Source: DATDOY01 sp035293045 (GTDB taxonomy: Bacteria; Actinomycetota; Acidimicrobiia; IMCC26256; JACPCJ01). From it: a DNA stretch of 24,801 nt. The notes under the pieces were generated by a model. The model did no database searches, was not told where the DNA came from, and worked only from the letters and a program-made list of their open reading frames with translations. The DNA is taken from the NCBI GenBank assembly GCA_035293045.1, contig DATDOY010000223.1, positions 1 to 24,801 on the forward strand, read 5' to 3'. A program made the position numbers and the translations under genes. The first letter of the stretch is position 1; every line of letters begins with the position of its first letter. Of this stretch, positions 1 through 7,440 are shown one piece after another.

Positions 1-938
1 CGCCCGTTTCGGAACAGGCCGATGAGCGGAATGCTCTGCACGTCGAACGCCTGGGCGATCTGCGGATTCTCGTCGATGTTGAGCTTCACGAACTTGTAGG
101 CGCCCTCGCGCATCTTCGCCATTTGGTCGAGGATCGGAGCCACCTGCCGACACGGCGCGCACCACGGCGCCCAGAAGTCGACGACGACGGGGATCTCACT
201 TTGGAGCACCTCGCGTTCGAAGGTGGCCGAGGTGACCGATCGGATCGGTCCCTCGTCTCTCGGCTCGATTGGATCGTCGAGGGTGGCCACGGGCCCGGAC
301 GGCCGTTCGCCGGCCGCGACCGCGCGAAGCCAGGCCGCCCCTTCCTCGATGCTCTCGAGCGCGACCTGGTGGGCCATGGGGTACTCGGTGTAAACGGTCG
401 GCACGCCGTGCTGGGCGAGCGTCTGCGCGGCCGCGCGTCCCCGTTGCACCGGGAGCATCGGGTCGTGGGTGCCGTGCTGCACAAGGACGGGCGGAAGCTC
501 GGCACCCCAGTCGTACTCGAGTCCCCCGATCTCGGGAAGAAAGCCACTCATGCACAGGACGCCCGCGGGGTGCGGACCGGTACTCGTGCGCAGCCCCAGC
601 GCAAGGGCAAGCGATGCACCCTGCGAGAAGCCCCCGAACACAGCCCGGTCGCGCTGCAGCTCGAACTCGGCGCACGCGGCGTCCACGGCCGCGTCGAGCG
701 CAGCGACGGACGCGAGAAACGAGGGGGCGTCCAGTCCACCCTCGGCGAACTCGTACCACTGGAATCCCGGGCCGTAGGGCGTCGGGGCCCGTGGCAACAC
801 GACGACAAAGGCGCCCTCGGGATCGAGGTAGCGCACCAACTCCGCGAGGTCGTTCTCGTCGGCGCCGAGTCCATGCACGAGCAGAAACAGGCGGTCGGCG
901 GGTCCGGCCCCGCGTTCGATGCGCGTCACGAGCTCCAC
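1..938 (-). CDS. Carboxylesterase/phospholipase-type alpha/beta hydrolase fused to a thioredoxin domain (3' end outside window)
   Basis: One uninterrupted minus-strand frame of 312 codons runs off the left edge of the window. Residues about 1-210 are a short-chain carboxylesterase/acyl-protein thioesterase-type hydrolase: HGLGADENDL near the N-terminus, nucleophile elbow GFSQG with Ser105, acid Asp159 in GTHDP and His190 in MAHQ. This gives a complete Ser-Asp-His triad at the family's usual spacing. After a proline/acid-rich linker (about 211-232) comes a thioredoxin fold with active site W259-C-A-P-C263 and the cis-proline stretch QSIPL. I read the linker codon by codon on the reverse complement and found no stop. 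The GTG at 938 is chosen because a TAGGTT box lies 7 bases upstream; there is no ATG nearby. The NPQIAQAFDVQSIP segment resembles YbbN/CnoX thioredoxins, so a TPR region may follow outside the window (inference). Substrate unknown; probably cytosolic, as no signal peptide is visible. Confidence 0.85.
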   Translation of the reverse strand, partial: MELVTRIERGAGPADRLFLLVHGLGADENDLAELVRYLDPEGAFVVVLPRAPTPYGPGFQWYEFAEGGLDAPSFLASVAALDAAVDAACAEFELQRDRAVFGGFSQGASLALALGLRTSTGPHPAGVLCMSGFLPEIGGLEYDWGAELPPVLVQHGTHDPMLPVQRGRAAAQTLAQHGVPTVYTEYPMAHQVALESIEEGAAWLRAVAAGERPSGPVATLDDPIEPRDEGPIRSVTSATFEREVLQSEIPVVVDFWAPWCAPCRQVAPILDQMAKMREGAYKFVKLNIDENPQIAQAFDVQSIPLIGLFRNG

Positions 939-945
939 GCCACAC

Positions 946-951
946 AACCTA
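946..951 (-). promoter_or_regulatory. -10-like box TAGGTT upstream of the hydrolase-thioredoxin gene
   Basis: On the minus strand TAGGTT (matches TANNNT) ends 7 bases before the GTG start. This is the spacing expected for a leaderless or near-leaderless transcript. No convincing -35 is seen. It lies in the 47-bp divergent region shared with the lipoprotein gene. Confidence 0.4.
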
Positions 952-969
952 ACGGGGCGGCGCGGCGAG

Positions 970-975
970 TACGGT
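970..975 (+). promoter_or_regulatory. -10-like box TACGGT upstream of the lipoprotein gene
   Basis: TACGGT matches TANNNT and sits 10 bases before the ATG at 986, so any leader would be only a few bases long. It is placed back to back with the minus-strand box at 946-951, making the short divergent region a plausible two-way promoter. Confidence 0.3.
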
Positions 976-985
976 CCCGCGTCAC

Positions 986-1651
986 ATGCAGCGACGAGTT
1001 CCTGCCCGTTCCTTCCTGCGCTGGGTGTCCGGCGCCGCTTTGGTCGCCGTGATCGGCGCGTGTGCGAATGGGGGCGGCGAACCGTCCAGCGCCAGCAGGC
1101 CGACGACGTCCCACGCGGCCGCGAGCGAGAGCGTGCCGGCGTGCGAACCCGGCGGACGCACGACGCGACTCGCCGGCGTTCGGGTGCGTGCGTTCTGCGG
1201 GCCGGCCGTCGCCGAAATCCGGATCGGCACCGAGACGCTTCGCTTCGAGGGGGGCGTGTGTGAGCGACACGACGACTGGCTCTCCCTCAACATCGGGTTC
1301 GAGATCCTCGACGATGACCCGGGCGACGTGCAGCTGGATCCGGCCTTCAACTCGTTCACGCTCCTCATGGGGCGTCATCCGCTCGCGGCGAGCGACGCCG
1401 CGGCCGTCAGCCTCGACGGCGTGCACACCGAAGGCGTCGTCACGTTCGCGCTGCCGGGCCGCAACTACCTGCTCGACGACAAGACGATCACCCTCATCGG
1501 AACTCGGAGCGCGGGCCTCCTGTCGGGCACGGGTTTTCTCGGCGAGGGCCGCGACGACGAACTTCTCATCGCGGGCGCCTTCACCTGCGACTCGGCCGCG
1601 ATCCCGATCGAACGCGTGCCGGAGGTCGCGGCGACGCTGCGGACTGGTTGA
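986..1651 (+). CDS. Putative secreted lipoprotein, function unknown
   Basis: A 221-residue protein with a clear lipoprotein signal: a basic N-terminus (RRVPAR, R12), a hydrophobic stretch SGAALVAV, and lipobox I-G-A-C with Cys26 as the predicted lipidated residue. A low-complexity Gly/Ser/Thr spacer follows, typical of a linker that holds the mature domain off the membrane. The mature part is acidic with alternating short hydrophobic stretches (probable beta structure) and three further cysteines (in PACEP, RAFCG and GVCER) plus one in FTCDS near the C-terminus, which could form disulfides outside the cell. I do not recognise the family. It is divergent from the hydrolase-thioredoxin gene and 68 bp upstream of an LLM oxidoreductase; neither neighbour clarifies its role. 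Confidence 0.75.
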   Translation: MQRRVPARSFLRWVSGAALVAVIGACANGGGEPSSASRPTTSHAAASESVPACEPGGRTTRLAGVRVRAFCGPAVAEIRIGTETLRFEGGVCERHDDWLSLNIGFEILDDDPGDVQLDPAFNSFTLLMGRHPLAASDAAAVSLDGVHTEGVVTFALPGRNYLLDDKTITLIGTRSAGLLSGTGFLGEGRDDELLIAGAFTCDSAAIPIERVPEVAATLRTG

Positions 1652-1707
1652 CACAGCACGTCCCGCGACGGCCACTCGGTCAGCAGGCTCGTCCTGACGA
1701 TTCGTGT

Positions 1708-1713
1708 CAGGCT
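1708..1713 (+). promoter_or_regulatory. Weak -10-like box CAGGCT before the LLM oxidoreductase gene
   Basis: CAGGCT lies exactly 6 bases before the ATG at 1720, the same phase as the better TAGCCT/TAGTCT boxes at 12945 and 14446. The first base departs from TANNNT. It supports ATG 1720 over the upstream in-frame TTG at 1648. Confidence 0.25.
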
Positions 1714-1719
1714 CTCTGC

Positions 1720-2766
1720 ATGCGACTCGCACTCAACCTCGGGTATTGGGGCTCGGGCCCCGCCAACTTCATGCCGATCGTCCACGAAGCCGAAAGGCTC
1801 GGCTTCGACTCGGTATGGACGGCAGAGGCCTACGGCTCCGACGCCGTCGTCCCGCTGGCGTGGGTGGCGGCGCTCACCGAACGCATCCAGGTCGGCTCCG
1901 CAATCCTCCAGATGCCGGCCCGCACGCCGGCCAACACCGCCATGACGGCGGCCACCCTCGACATGCTCTCCGGCGGCCGGTTCAAACTCGGGCTCGGCTT
2001 GTCCGGTCCCCAGGTTGTCGAGGGCTGGCACGGGGGCGCCTACGGGAAACCGCTCGGTCGGACCCGCGAATACGTGTCGATCGTGCGCGAGATCCTGCTT
2101 CGGGAAAAGCCTCTCGAACACCACGGCGAGCACTACGACATCCCCTACACAGGTGCCGACGCCACGGGGCTCGGGAAGGCCCTGAAGCTGATCACCCATC
2201 CCCTGCGCGCCGACATCCCCATCTATCTCGCCGCCATCGGCCCCAAGAACGTGGCCTTGACCGCCGAGATCGCCGACGGGTGGCTCCCCGTCTTCTTTTC
2301 CCCTTATCGGTTCGGTGAGACGTTCAAGCCGATCCTCGAAGAGGGGTTCGCGCGGGCGGGCGCATCAGAGCACGGCCCCAAGACCCTCGAAACCTTCGAC
2401 GTGGCTCCCACCGTTCCCGTCGTGATGGGCGACGACGTACAGGCGTGCATGGGGTTCGTGAAGCCCATGCTTGCGTTGTACGTCGGCGGCATGGGCGCGC
2501 GCGGCAAGAACTTCTACTTCGACCTCGCGTGTCGATACGGCTTCGAGGCCGCCGCGGCCGAGATCCAGGAGCTCTACCTCTCCGGGAAGAAGCAGGAAGC
2601 CATCGCCGCGGTTCCCGACGAACTCGTCGATGAGACCGCGCTCGTGGGTCCGCGCGACCGCATCGCGGATCGAGTGGGGCCGTGGCTCGAATCGGGCGTG
2701 GGGACGATGATTCTCGGGGCGGCCCAGCCCGAGGCGTTGCAGCTCATGGCCGAACTCGTGCTGTAG
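1720..2766 (+). CDS. LLM class (luciferase-like) flavin- or F420-dependent oxidoreductase
   Basis: A 348-residue protein of the bacterial luciferase-like TIM-barrel superfamily. Family hallmarks are the N-terminal strand MRLALNLGYWG, the AERLGFDSVWTAEAYGSD segment (strand 2 with substrate/cofactor-side residues), QVGSAILQMPARTP, then TLDMLSGGRFKLGLGLSGPQVVEGWHG, a stretch typical of F420-dependent members, and PIYLAAIGPKN followed by AEIADGWLP. The length fits the family. A reduced deazaflavin or flavin would transfer hydride to or from an unidentified substrate in the cytosol; F420 is more likely than FMN given the actinobacterial setting (inference). ATG 1720 is preferred over an in-frame TTG further upstream because translation from it begins directly at strand 1 of the barrel. 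No strong Shine-Dalgarno precedes it, consistent with a leaderless message. Confidence 0.92.
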   Translation: MRLALNLGYWGSGPANFMPIVHEAERLGFDSVWTAEAYGSDAVVPLAWVAALTERIQVGSAILQMPARTPANTAMTAATLDMLSGGRFKLGLGLSGPQVVEGWHGGAYGKPLGRTREYVSIVREILLREKPLEHHGEHYDIPYTGADATGLGKALKLITHPLRADIPIYLAAIGPKNVALTAEIADGWLPVFFSPYRFGETFKPILEEGFARAGASEHGPKTLETFDVAPTVPVVMGDDVQACMGFVKPMLALYVGGMGARGKNFYFDLACRYGFEAAAAEIQELYLSGKKQEAIAAVPDELVDETALVGPRDRIADRVGPWLESGVGTMILGAAQPEALQLMAELVL

Positions 2767-2779
2767 GCACGACGCAAGG

Positions 2780-2792
2780 GCGGCATCGCCGC
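2780..2792 (+). terminator. Weak hairpin after the LLM oxidoreductase gene
   Basis: GCGGC-ATC-GCCGC forms a 5-bp stem with a 3-base loop, 13 bases after the stop codon. There is no T-run. In such GC-rich DNA this could be chance. The rest of the 150-bp gap to 2917 shows nothing I can name. Confidence 0.2.
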
Positions 2793-2916
2793 GCCCAGGC
2801 GTACGGCTTGTGCGGGCGGCGGCACCCGTGAACACTGGTTGGCCCAGGCTCCGGGCCGAGCCGAGAACGGACGGGCGTCTGACGTGCCCGTCCCCGTCGC
2901 ACCGGGACCCCATCTG

Positions 2917-4659
2917 ATGAGGCCGATCACCGAACGCGGGCGGGATCGATACCGCAGCTACCGGCGCCGCCGGGCCGACGACCGCGCCTGGTCGTCGGTC
3001 GATCTCCCGGGCCGGGTTGACATCCCGACGCGCCGCGTGGTCCTCCCGGAGCGCGACCCCAACCTGCGCATCGAGCGTCGTCGATTCGAGTTCGTCGATC
3101 TGCGCCGCGTCGGGGTCATCGCGGGCGTGGCGGTCGCCGTCCTCGTCGTCTTGGGCTGGATCTGGAGCACGACGCGGGTCGATGCCGACCTCAGGGGCGT
3201 CGAGAGCGGCGCCGCCCTCACGCCCGCGGAGGCTTCCGACCTCAGGTTCCGCATCGAAGTCTCTCCGTCGGGACGGCTCGACGAGGCGACGCTGCAGTTC
3301 AACAACAAGGACGTGCTTGCCGACGCCGAGGTCAAAGGCGACGTCATCACGTTCAGCCCGGGGCCCCTGGGCGAGGGTGAGTATCACCTTCGGCTGACCG
3401 TCCCGCGGCCGATCCTCGGTGACGCCAACATCGACTGGCGATTCCTGGTGGACGGCACCCCCCCGACGATCCTCGCCCCTCCGTTCATCGAGGCCAAGAG
3501 CATGCGGGACAAGGTGGTGATCGACGGAACGGTGGAAGGAGCGACGACCTTCCACGTGAACGGCGAGGAAACCGACGTCGGCGGCGATGGCGAGTTCCGG
3601 CTCGAGTACCCCAAGCCCCCAGCGGGCCCGATCCGCCTCGTCGCCGTCGACGAGGCTGGCAACAAGAAGACCTGGGCCGTCTCGGTCCCGGTCCCCTACC
3701 GCGACGTGCGCGGCGTTCATGTCACCGCCCACGCGTGGGACAACCCAAGCCTGCGCGCCGAGATTCTCGCCATGCTCGAGCGCGGTCTGATCGACACGGT
3801 CGAACTCGACATCAAGGACGAGGGTGGCCGCGTCGGGCATGTCTCGCAGGTGCCTATGGTGGGAAGGGTCGGAGCCAGTGACGGGCTGTACGACTTGGCA
3901 AAGCAGGTCGAACTCCTCCATGAGAAGGGCGCGTACGTCGTCGGCCGCATCGTGGCCTTTCGCGACCCCGTGCTCGCTGACTGGGCGTGGAACAACGGCC
4001 GTCGTGATCTCGTGATCCAGACGGCCGAGGGCGAGCGTTACGGGGCGTACGACGGAGGCTTCACGAGCTTCGCGAACACCGATGTCCAGGATTACAACAT
4101 CGCCTTGGCGGTCGAGGCGGCCAAGGCCGGCGTCGACGACATCATGTACGACTACGTTCGGCGTCCCGAAGGCGACCTCGCCGAGATGGTGGTGCCGCGC
4201 CTCGAAGGCGACCCGCAGGACGCGGTGATCGGATTCCTCGCGCGCAGCCACACCCGCTTGCGGGCGCTTGGTGTGTACCAGGGGGCCGCCGTGTTCGGCG
4301 TCGCCGTGAGCCGGCCGGAGCAGAGCGGTCAGAACATTCTCGGGATGGCGTACCACACCGACTACATCGCGCCGATGCTCTATCCGTCGCACTGGAACGT
4401 CGGCGAGTACGGGATCCCCGACCCCGAGCGCGAACCGTACGAGATCATCAAGCGATCGCTCGCGGAGTTCCGCCAGGCCGTCAACCGCACCGGTCGCCCG
4501 CTCGTCCCGTGGATCCAGCACTTCTCGCTCAACGTGACCTACGCCACCGACGAGGTCGTCGCCCAGGTGCAGGCCGCGAAGGACATGGGGTTTGCATCGT
4601 GGATGATGTGGGACCCCAACGTCACCTACGACATGGACGCGCTCGAAGCATCGTCCTGA
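2917..4659 (+). CDS. Membrane-anchored putative glycoside hydrolase (DUF4015/GH-like TIM barrel)
   Basis: A 580-residue protein. The N-terminal about 60 residues are very arginine-rich and cytoplasmic, followed by a single membrane helix (about 65-84, GVIAGVAVAVLVVLGWIW). The remainder is thus predicted to be outside the cell. Residues about 110-260 look like two beta-sandwich (Ig/Big-like) modules: LDEATLQFNNKDV and FHVNGEETDVGGDGEFRLEYPKP. From about residue 266 to the end is a TIM-barrel domain matching DUF4015, a putative glycosyl-hydrolase family: HVTAHAWDNP, DTVELDIKDEGG, DIMYDYVRRPEG, MLYPSHWNVGEYG and WIQHFSL, with acidic residues at strand ends. It probably acts on cell-surface or extracellular glycan; the substrate is unknown. 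ATG 2917 is chosen; upstream in-frame TTG 2839 and GTG 2884 add only low-complexity residues. Confidence 0.87.
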   Translation: MRPITERGRDRYRSYRRRRADDRAWSSVDLPGRVDIPTRRVVLPERDPNLRIERRRFEFVDLRRVGVIAGVAVAVLVVLGWIWSTTRVDADLRGVESGAALTPAEASDLRFRIEVSPSGRLDEATLQFNNKDVLADAEVKGDVITFSPGPLGEGEYHLRLTVPRPILGDANIDWRFLVDGTPPTILAPPFIEAKSMRDKVVIDGTVEGATTFHVNGEETDVGGDGEFRLEYPKPPAGPIRLVAVDEAGNKKTWAVSVPVPYRDVRGVHVTAHAWDNPSLRAEILAMLERGLIDTVELDIKDEGGRVGHVSQVPMVGRVGASDGLYDLAKQVELLHEKGAYVVGRIVAFRDPVLADWAWNNGRRDLVIQTAEGERYGAYDGGFTSFANTDVQDYNIALAVEAAKAGVDDIMYDYVRRPEGDLAEMVVPRLEGDPQDAVIGFLARSHTRLRALGVYQGAAVFGVAVSRPEQSGQNILGMAYHTDYIAPMLYPSHWNVGEYGIPDPEREPYEIIKRSLAEFRQAVNRTGRPLVPWIQHFSLNVTYATDEVVAQVQAAKDMGFASWMMWDPNVTYDMDALEASS

Positions 4660-4693
4660 GCCACGCTTGACACCCCGCGGGCGGTCGGGGAGC

Positions 4694-5578
4694 ATGACGG
4701 TCGTGGATGATACGACCGTGTCGATTCCGACCAGAATGCTGGTCCTCGGCATGGCCCGCGAGGACGGGAGCATCCACGCCGCCGAGCTGTACGAGGTCGC
4801 GGAGGCGTGCGGACAGAGCGCCGAGCAGGTGCGATCGTGCCTTCGGCGTCTGGTGGGCGACGGCGACTTCATCCGCGAGGGAGCCGGCCGCGACGCCATC
4901 TACAGGGCCACCGCCGAGGGTGGCTCCTTTCTCTCGACCCCCTTCGAACGCACGCGGCGGGCGTACGCCCAGGACGCCCAAGGACGCGGGTGGGACCGGT
5001 ACTTCCGCCTCGTGGCCTTCGCCATCCCCGAGGAACGGCGCTCCGTGCGGGATGCCTTCCGGCAGGTGCTCGTCGGTTTAGGGGGTGCGGCGATCCAAGG
5101 GGGGCTCTACGTCTCGCCTCACCCCTGGCACGACGAGGTCCGGCGCGAAGCCGACGGCCTCAGCATTGCGGACCTCGTCACGTGTGCGTCGGCCGACGAC
5201 CTCGCGATCGGGGCGACGGCACACCCGCGTGAACTCGCCGCGCGCCTCTGGCCCGTGGCCGACCTCGAGCGCCGCTATCGGGGCCTCGTCGAAACCTTCA
5301 CGCCCGTCGTCCGCGGTCTCGAGGAGATGCGCGGACGACACGAGCGGCTCCCGGAAACGGTGTTCCTGCCTGGGGCCCTCGCCCTCACCGTGGCGTTCAC
5401 CGATGTGTTCGACGCCGACCCGCTCCTCCCTCCCGAACTCCTGCCCCACCCGTGGCCGGGGCGCGAGGCCCGTGAACTCGCCCGCGAGGCCCGCCGGCTC
5501 GCGTTCGCGCAACGCGAGCAACCCAGCCGTCCCGGCTTGTTCCGATTTTTCGACCACGCCCTGGAAGGGATCGGGTAG
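4694..5578 (+). CDS. PaaX-family transcriptional regulator
   Basis: A 294-residue protein with the PaaX layout: an N-terminal winged-helix region (TRMLVLGMAREDGSIHAAELYEVAEACGQ, then VRSCLRRLVGDGDFIREG), a central segment WDRYFRLVAFAIPEERRSVRDAFRQVLVGLGGAAIQGGLYVSPHPW that is diagnostic of PaaX C-terminal domains, and a helical C-terminus containing LPGALALTVAFTDVFDADPLLPPELLP. PaaX of E. coli is a phenylacetyl-CoA-responsive repressor of aromatic degradation; here the effector is unknown. The gene ends 3 bp before the LLM oxidoreductase at 5582, so the two are almost certainly co-transcribed and the regulator probably controls that enzyme. Start ATG 4694 follows a GGGGAG Shine-Dalgarno; the in-frame TTG at 4667 lacks one. 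Confidence 0.9.
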   Translation: MTVVDDTTVSIPTRMLVLGMAREDGSIHAAELYEVAEACGQSAEQVRSCLRRLVGDGDFIREGAGRDAIYRATAEGGSFLSTPFERTRRAYAQDAQGRGWDRYFRLVAFAIPEERRSVRDAFRQVLVGLGGAAIQGGLYVSPHPWHDEVRREADGLSIADLVTCASADDLAIGATAHPRELAARLWPVADLERRYRGLVETFTPVVRGLEEMRGRHERLPETVFLPGALALTVAFTDVFDADPLLPPELLPHPWPGREARELAREARRLAFAQREQPSRPGLFRFFDHALEGIG

Positions 5579-5581
5579 CGC

Positions 5582-6832
5582 ATGAAGTTTGGAATCTTCT
5601 ACGAACACCAGCTCCCGCGGCCATGGGATGCCGACTCCGAACACCGGCTGCTGAAGGATGCGCTCGAACAGGTCGAGCTCGCCGACCGTCTCGGGATCCA
5701 GTATGTGTGGGAGGTCGAGCACCACTTCCTCGAGGAGTACTCCCACTCGAGCGCGCCCGAGGTGTTTCTCGCCGCCGCGAGCCAGCGCACCTCGCGCATC
5801 CGTCTCGGGCACGGCATCGTGCAGATCCCGCCCGCCTTCAACCACCCCGCCCGCATCGCCGAGCGCATCGCCACGCTCGATCTCGTCTCCGACGGGCGCG
5901 TCGACTTCGGCACGGGAGAGGCCTCGAGCGAGGCGGAGCTGGGCGGCTTCAAGATCGACTGGGACAAGAAACGCGACATGTGGCACGAGGGCGTCGACGC
6001 CATCACGCGCATGTTCGTGGAGGAGCCGTTCGCCGGATGCGACGGGGAGTTCATTTCCATGCCCCCCCGCAATGTCGTGCCGAAGCCGCTCCAGAAGCCG
6101 CACCCGCCATTGTGGGTCGCCGCGTCACGCCGCGAGACCATCCATCTCTCGGCGGAAAAGGGAATGGGTGCCCTCTCGTTCGCCTTCATCGATCCTGAGG
6201 AGGCGCGGGAGTGGGTCACCGACTACTACGCCACGCTCACCTCGGACGCGTGCGTCCCCGCGGGCTTCGCCGTCAACGCCAACGTCGCGGCGGTGACCCC
6301 GTTCATGTGTCATGCCGACGAAGAAACGGCCGTCAACCGCGGCCTCGACGGCGGGCATTTCTTCGGGTACTCGCTCGCGCATTACTACATCTTCGGCGAG
6401 CACCGACCCGGGGTCACGAACGTGTGGGAGGAGTTCAACGAGCGACGCGCCTTGTTCGGGTTCGACCGCGAAATCGCCGCCCAACAAACCGACCGGCTCG
6501 GCGCCCGCCTCGTCGAGGGCGGGCAGGGCGTCCTTCGGGGATCGGTCGGAACCCCCGACCAGATCCGCGAGTTCCTTCGTCGCTACGAGGACGCCGGGAT
6601 CGATCAGGTGATCTTTGTGAGCCAGGCCGGCAACAACCGCCACGAGCACATCTGCGAAAGCCTCGAGCTTTTCGCCAAGGAAGTGCTTCCCGAATTCGCT
6701 GAACGCGACGAGGCGGCGGACCAGCGGAAAGCCGAACGACTCGCTCCGGCGATCGAAGCCGCCTTGGCCCGACGCTCTCCGCCGAGACAGGCTCCGCCCG
6801 AGTACACGATTCCCGCCGCGATGCGCGTCTAG
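5582..6832 (+). CDS. LLM class flavin-dependent oxidoreductase, co-transcribed with PaaX regulator
   Basis: A 416-residue luciferase-like monooxygenase-type protein. Motifs in order: MKFGIFYEHQLPRPW, IQYVWEVEHHFLEEYSHSSAPEVFLAAAS (the EHHF signature of true flavin-dependent luciferase-like enzymes), IRLGHGIVQIPPAFNHPARIAERIATLDLVSDGRVDFGTGE, PPLWVAASRRETIHLSAEKGMGALSF, and GSVGTPDQIREFLRRYEDAGIDQVIFVSQAGNN near the end. It likely uses reduced FMN and oxygen to hydroxylate or cleave an organic substrate, or is F420-linked; sequence alone cannot decide. It is clearly a different subgroup from the gene at 1720. About 40 extra C-terminal residues rich in Ala, Pro and Arg follow the barrel. The 3-bp gap from the PaaX gene suggests a regulated catabolic pair. 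Confidence 0.9.
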   Translation: MKFGIFYEHQLPRPWDADSEHRLLKDALEQVELADRLGIQYVWEVEHHFLEEYSHSSAPEVFLAAASQRTSRIRLGHGIVQIPPAFNHPARIAERIATLDLVSDGRVDFGTGEASSEAELGGFKIDWDKKRDMWHEGVDAITRMFVEEPFAGCDGEFISMPPRNVVPKPLQKPHPPLWVAASRRETIHLSAEKGMGALSFAFIDPEEAREWVTDYYATLTSDACVPAGFAVNANVAAVTPFMCHADEETAVNRGLDGGHFFGYSLAHYYIFGEHRPGVTNVWEEFNERRALFGFDREIAAQQTDRLGARLVEGGQGVLRGSVGTPDQIREFLRRYEDAGIDQVIFVSQAGNNRHEHICESLELFAKEVLPEFAERDEAADQRKAERLAPAIEAALARRSPPRQAPPEYTIPAAMRV

Positions 6833-6840
6833 GCGCGCGC

Positions 6841-6866
6841 GACCGGCGCGCTACGGCGCGCTGGTC
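6841..6866. terminator. Bidirectional hairpin between convergent genes
   Basis: GACCGGCGCGC, loop TACG, GCGCGCTGGTC: an 11-bp stem with one G.T pair and a tetraloop. It lies 9 bases after the LLM stop and overlaps the stop codon of the convergent small lipoprotein gene. There is no T-run, as is common in high-GC actinobacteria. Convergent location and stem strength favour a shared terminator. Confidence 0.6.
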
Positions 6867-7021
6867 GGAGGCGCTTCAGGTGTCGTGTCGCCGAGCGTGG
6901 TCGTGAAGATTCCGGGCGGGGCGTCCTGCGCGGGTTCGTCCTTTTGACAGGCCGTGGCGGCGAAACCGAGAGCGATCACGGACAGGGCGAGTATTCGGAG
7001 CGGTCGGCGCACGGGCGCCAT
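6851..7021 (-). CDS. Small lipoprotein (56 aa), last gene of the sensory operon
   Basis: Starts at ATG 7021, 14 bases after the response-regulator stop codon. The N-terminus VRRPLRILALSVIALGFAATAC is a textbook lipoprotein signal: arginines, a hydrophobic helix, then lipobox A-T-A-C with Cys25 as the lipidated residue. The mature part is only about 32 residues, acidic then Thr/Pro-rich, with no fold I can name. Such a short tail suggests an anchor or a periplasm-side accessory to the upstream membrane kinase and 7TM protein (inference from operon position). Its 3' end overlaps the hairpin at 6841-6866. It is easily missed because longer frames extend upstream of its real start. Confidence 0.65.
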   Translation of the reverse strand: MAPVRRPLRILALSVIALGFAATACQKDEPAQDAPPGIFTTTLGDTTPEAPPTSAP

Positions 7022-7035
7022 CCTACGGCCCGCCG

Positions 7036-7440
7036 CTAGGGGTGCGAAGCCGCCTCCTCGGCGAGGGAACGAACCACCTGCTCGAGGTCGACGATCGTGT
7101 AGGGCTTCGCGAGGTGAGCATCGGGTCGAAGCGCAAAGGCACGCCACTCGTCCTCGACCGGGGTCTTCACGGTGCACATCACCACGCGAGTGGAGGCGAG
7201 CCCCGGATCCGAGCGGATGCGCTCGAGGACGGTCCACCCGTCGAGGTCCGGCATCTGGACGTCGAGCACGACCACGTCTGGCCGTTCCGAGGCGAGCTCC
7301 TCGAGCGCCCGGGTGCCGTCCTCGGCCAGCCTCACGTCGCAACCCGCGGTGCGGAGCACGAGGGCGGAGAACGTTCGAACGTCGGCGTCGTCGTCGACCA
7401 ACAGGATCTGCGGCCGCCGCGGCGTCGTTCCGTCGGTCAT
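7036..7440 (-). CDS. Single-domain response regulator (receiver only)
   Basis: A 134-residue CheY-like receiver with no output domain. The acidic pocket is D16-D17-D18 in ILLVDDD, the phosphoacceptor is D60 in VVVLDVQMPDLDGW, the switch residue is T90 in VVMCT, and the conserved Lys is K112 in AHLAKPY. Its ATG at 7440 overlaps the TGA of the upstream membrane-protein gene (ATGA), so translation is coupled. Without a DNA-binding domain, its output must be protein-protein: control of the kinase, of the 7TM partner, or a phosphorelay step. Residues before about 10 (TDGTTPRRPQ) are a disordered-looking leader. Part of the operon kinase - 7TM - receiver - lipoprotein. Confidence 0.92.
   Translation of the reverse strand: MTDGTTPRRPQILLVDDDADVRTFSALVLRTAGCDVRLAEDGTRALEELASERPDVVVLDVQMPDLDGWTVLERIRSDPGLASTRVVMCTVKTPVEDEWRAFALRPDAHLAKPYTIVDLEQVVRSLAEEAASHP

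Noticed and set aside
4667..4672. Perfect TTGACA as a -35 box for the PaaX gene
   Set aside because: A -10 at normal spacing would fall on the start codon and no TANNNT is found there. It may be chance, or part of an upstream regulatory site.
2365..4899. Long minus-strand open frame of 844 codons opposite the DUF4015 gene
   Set aside because: Its translation is rich in Arg, His, Asp and Val with no domain motifs, and it runs across several plus-strand genes with clear families. Long antisense frames are expected at this GC content.
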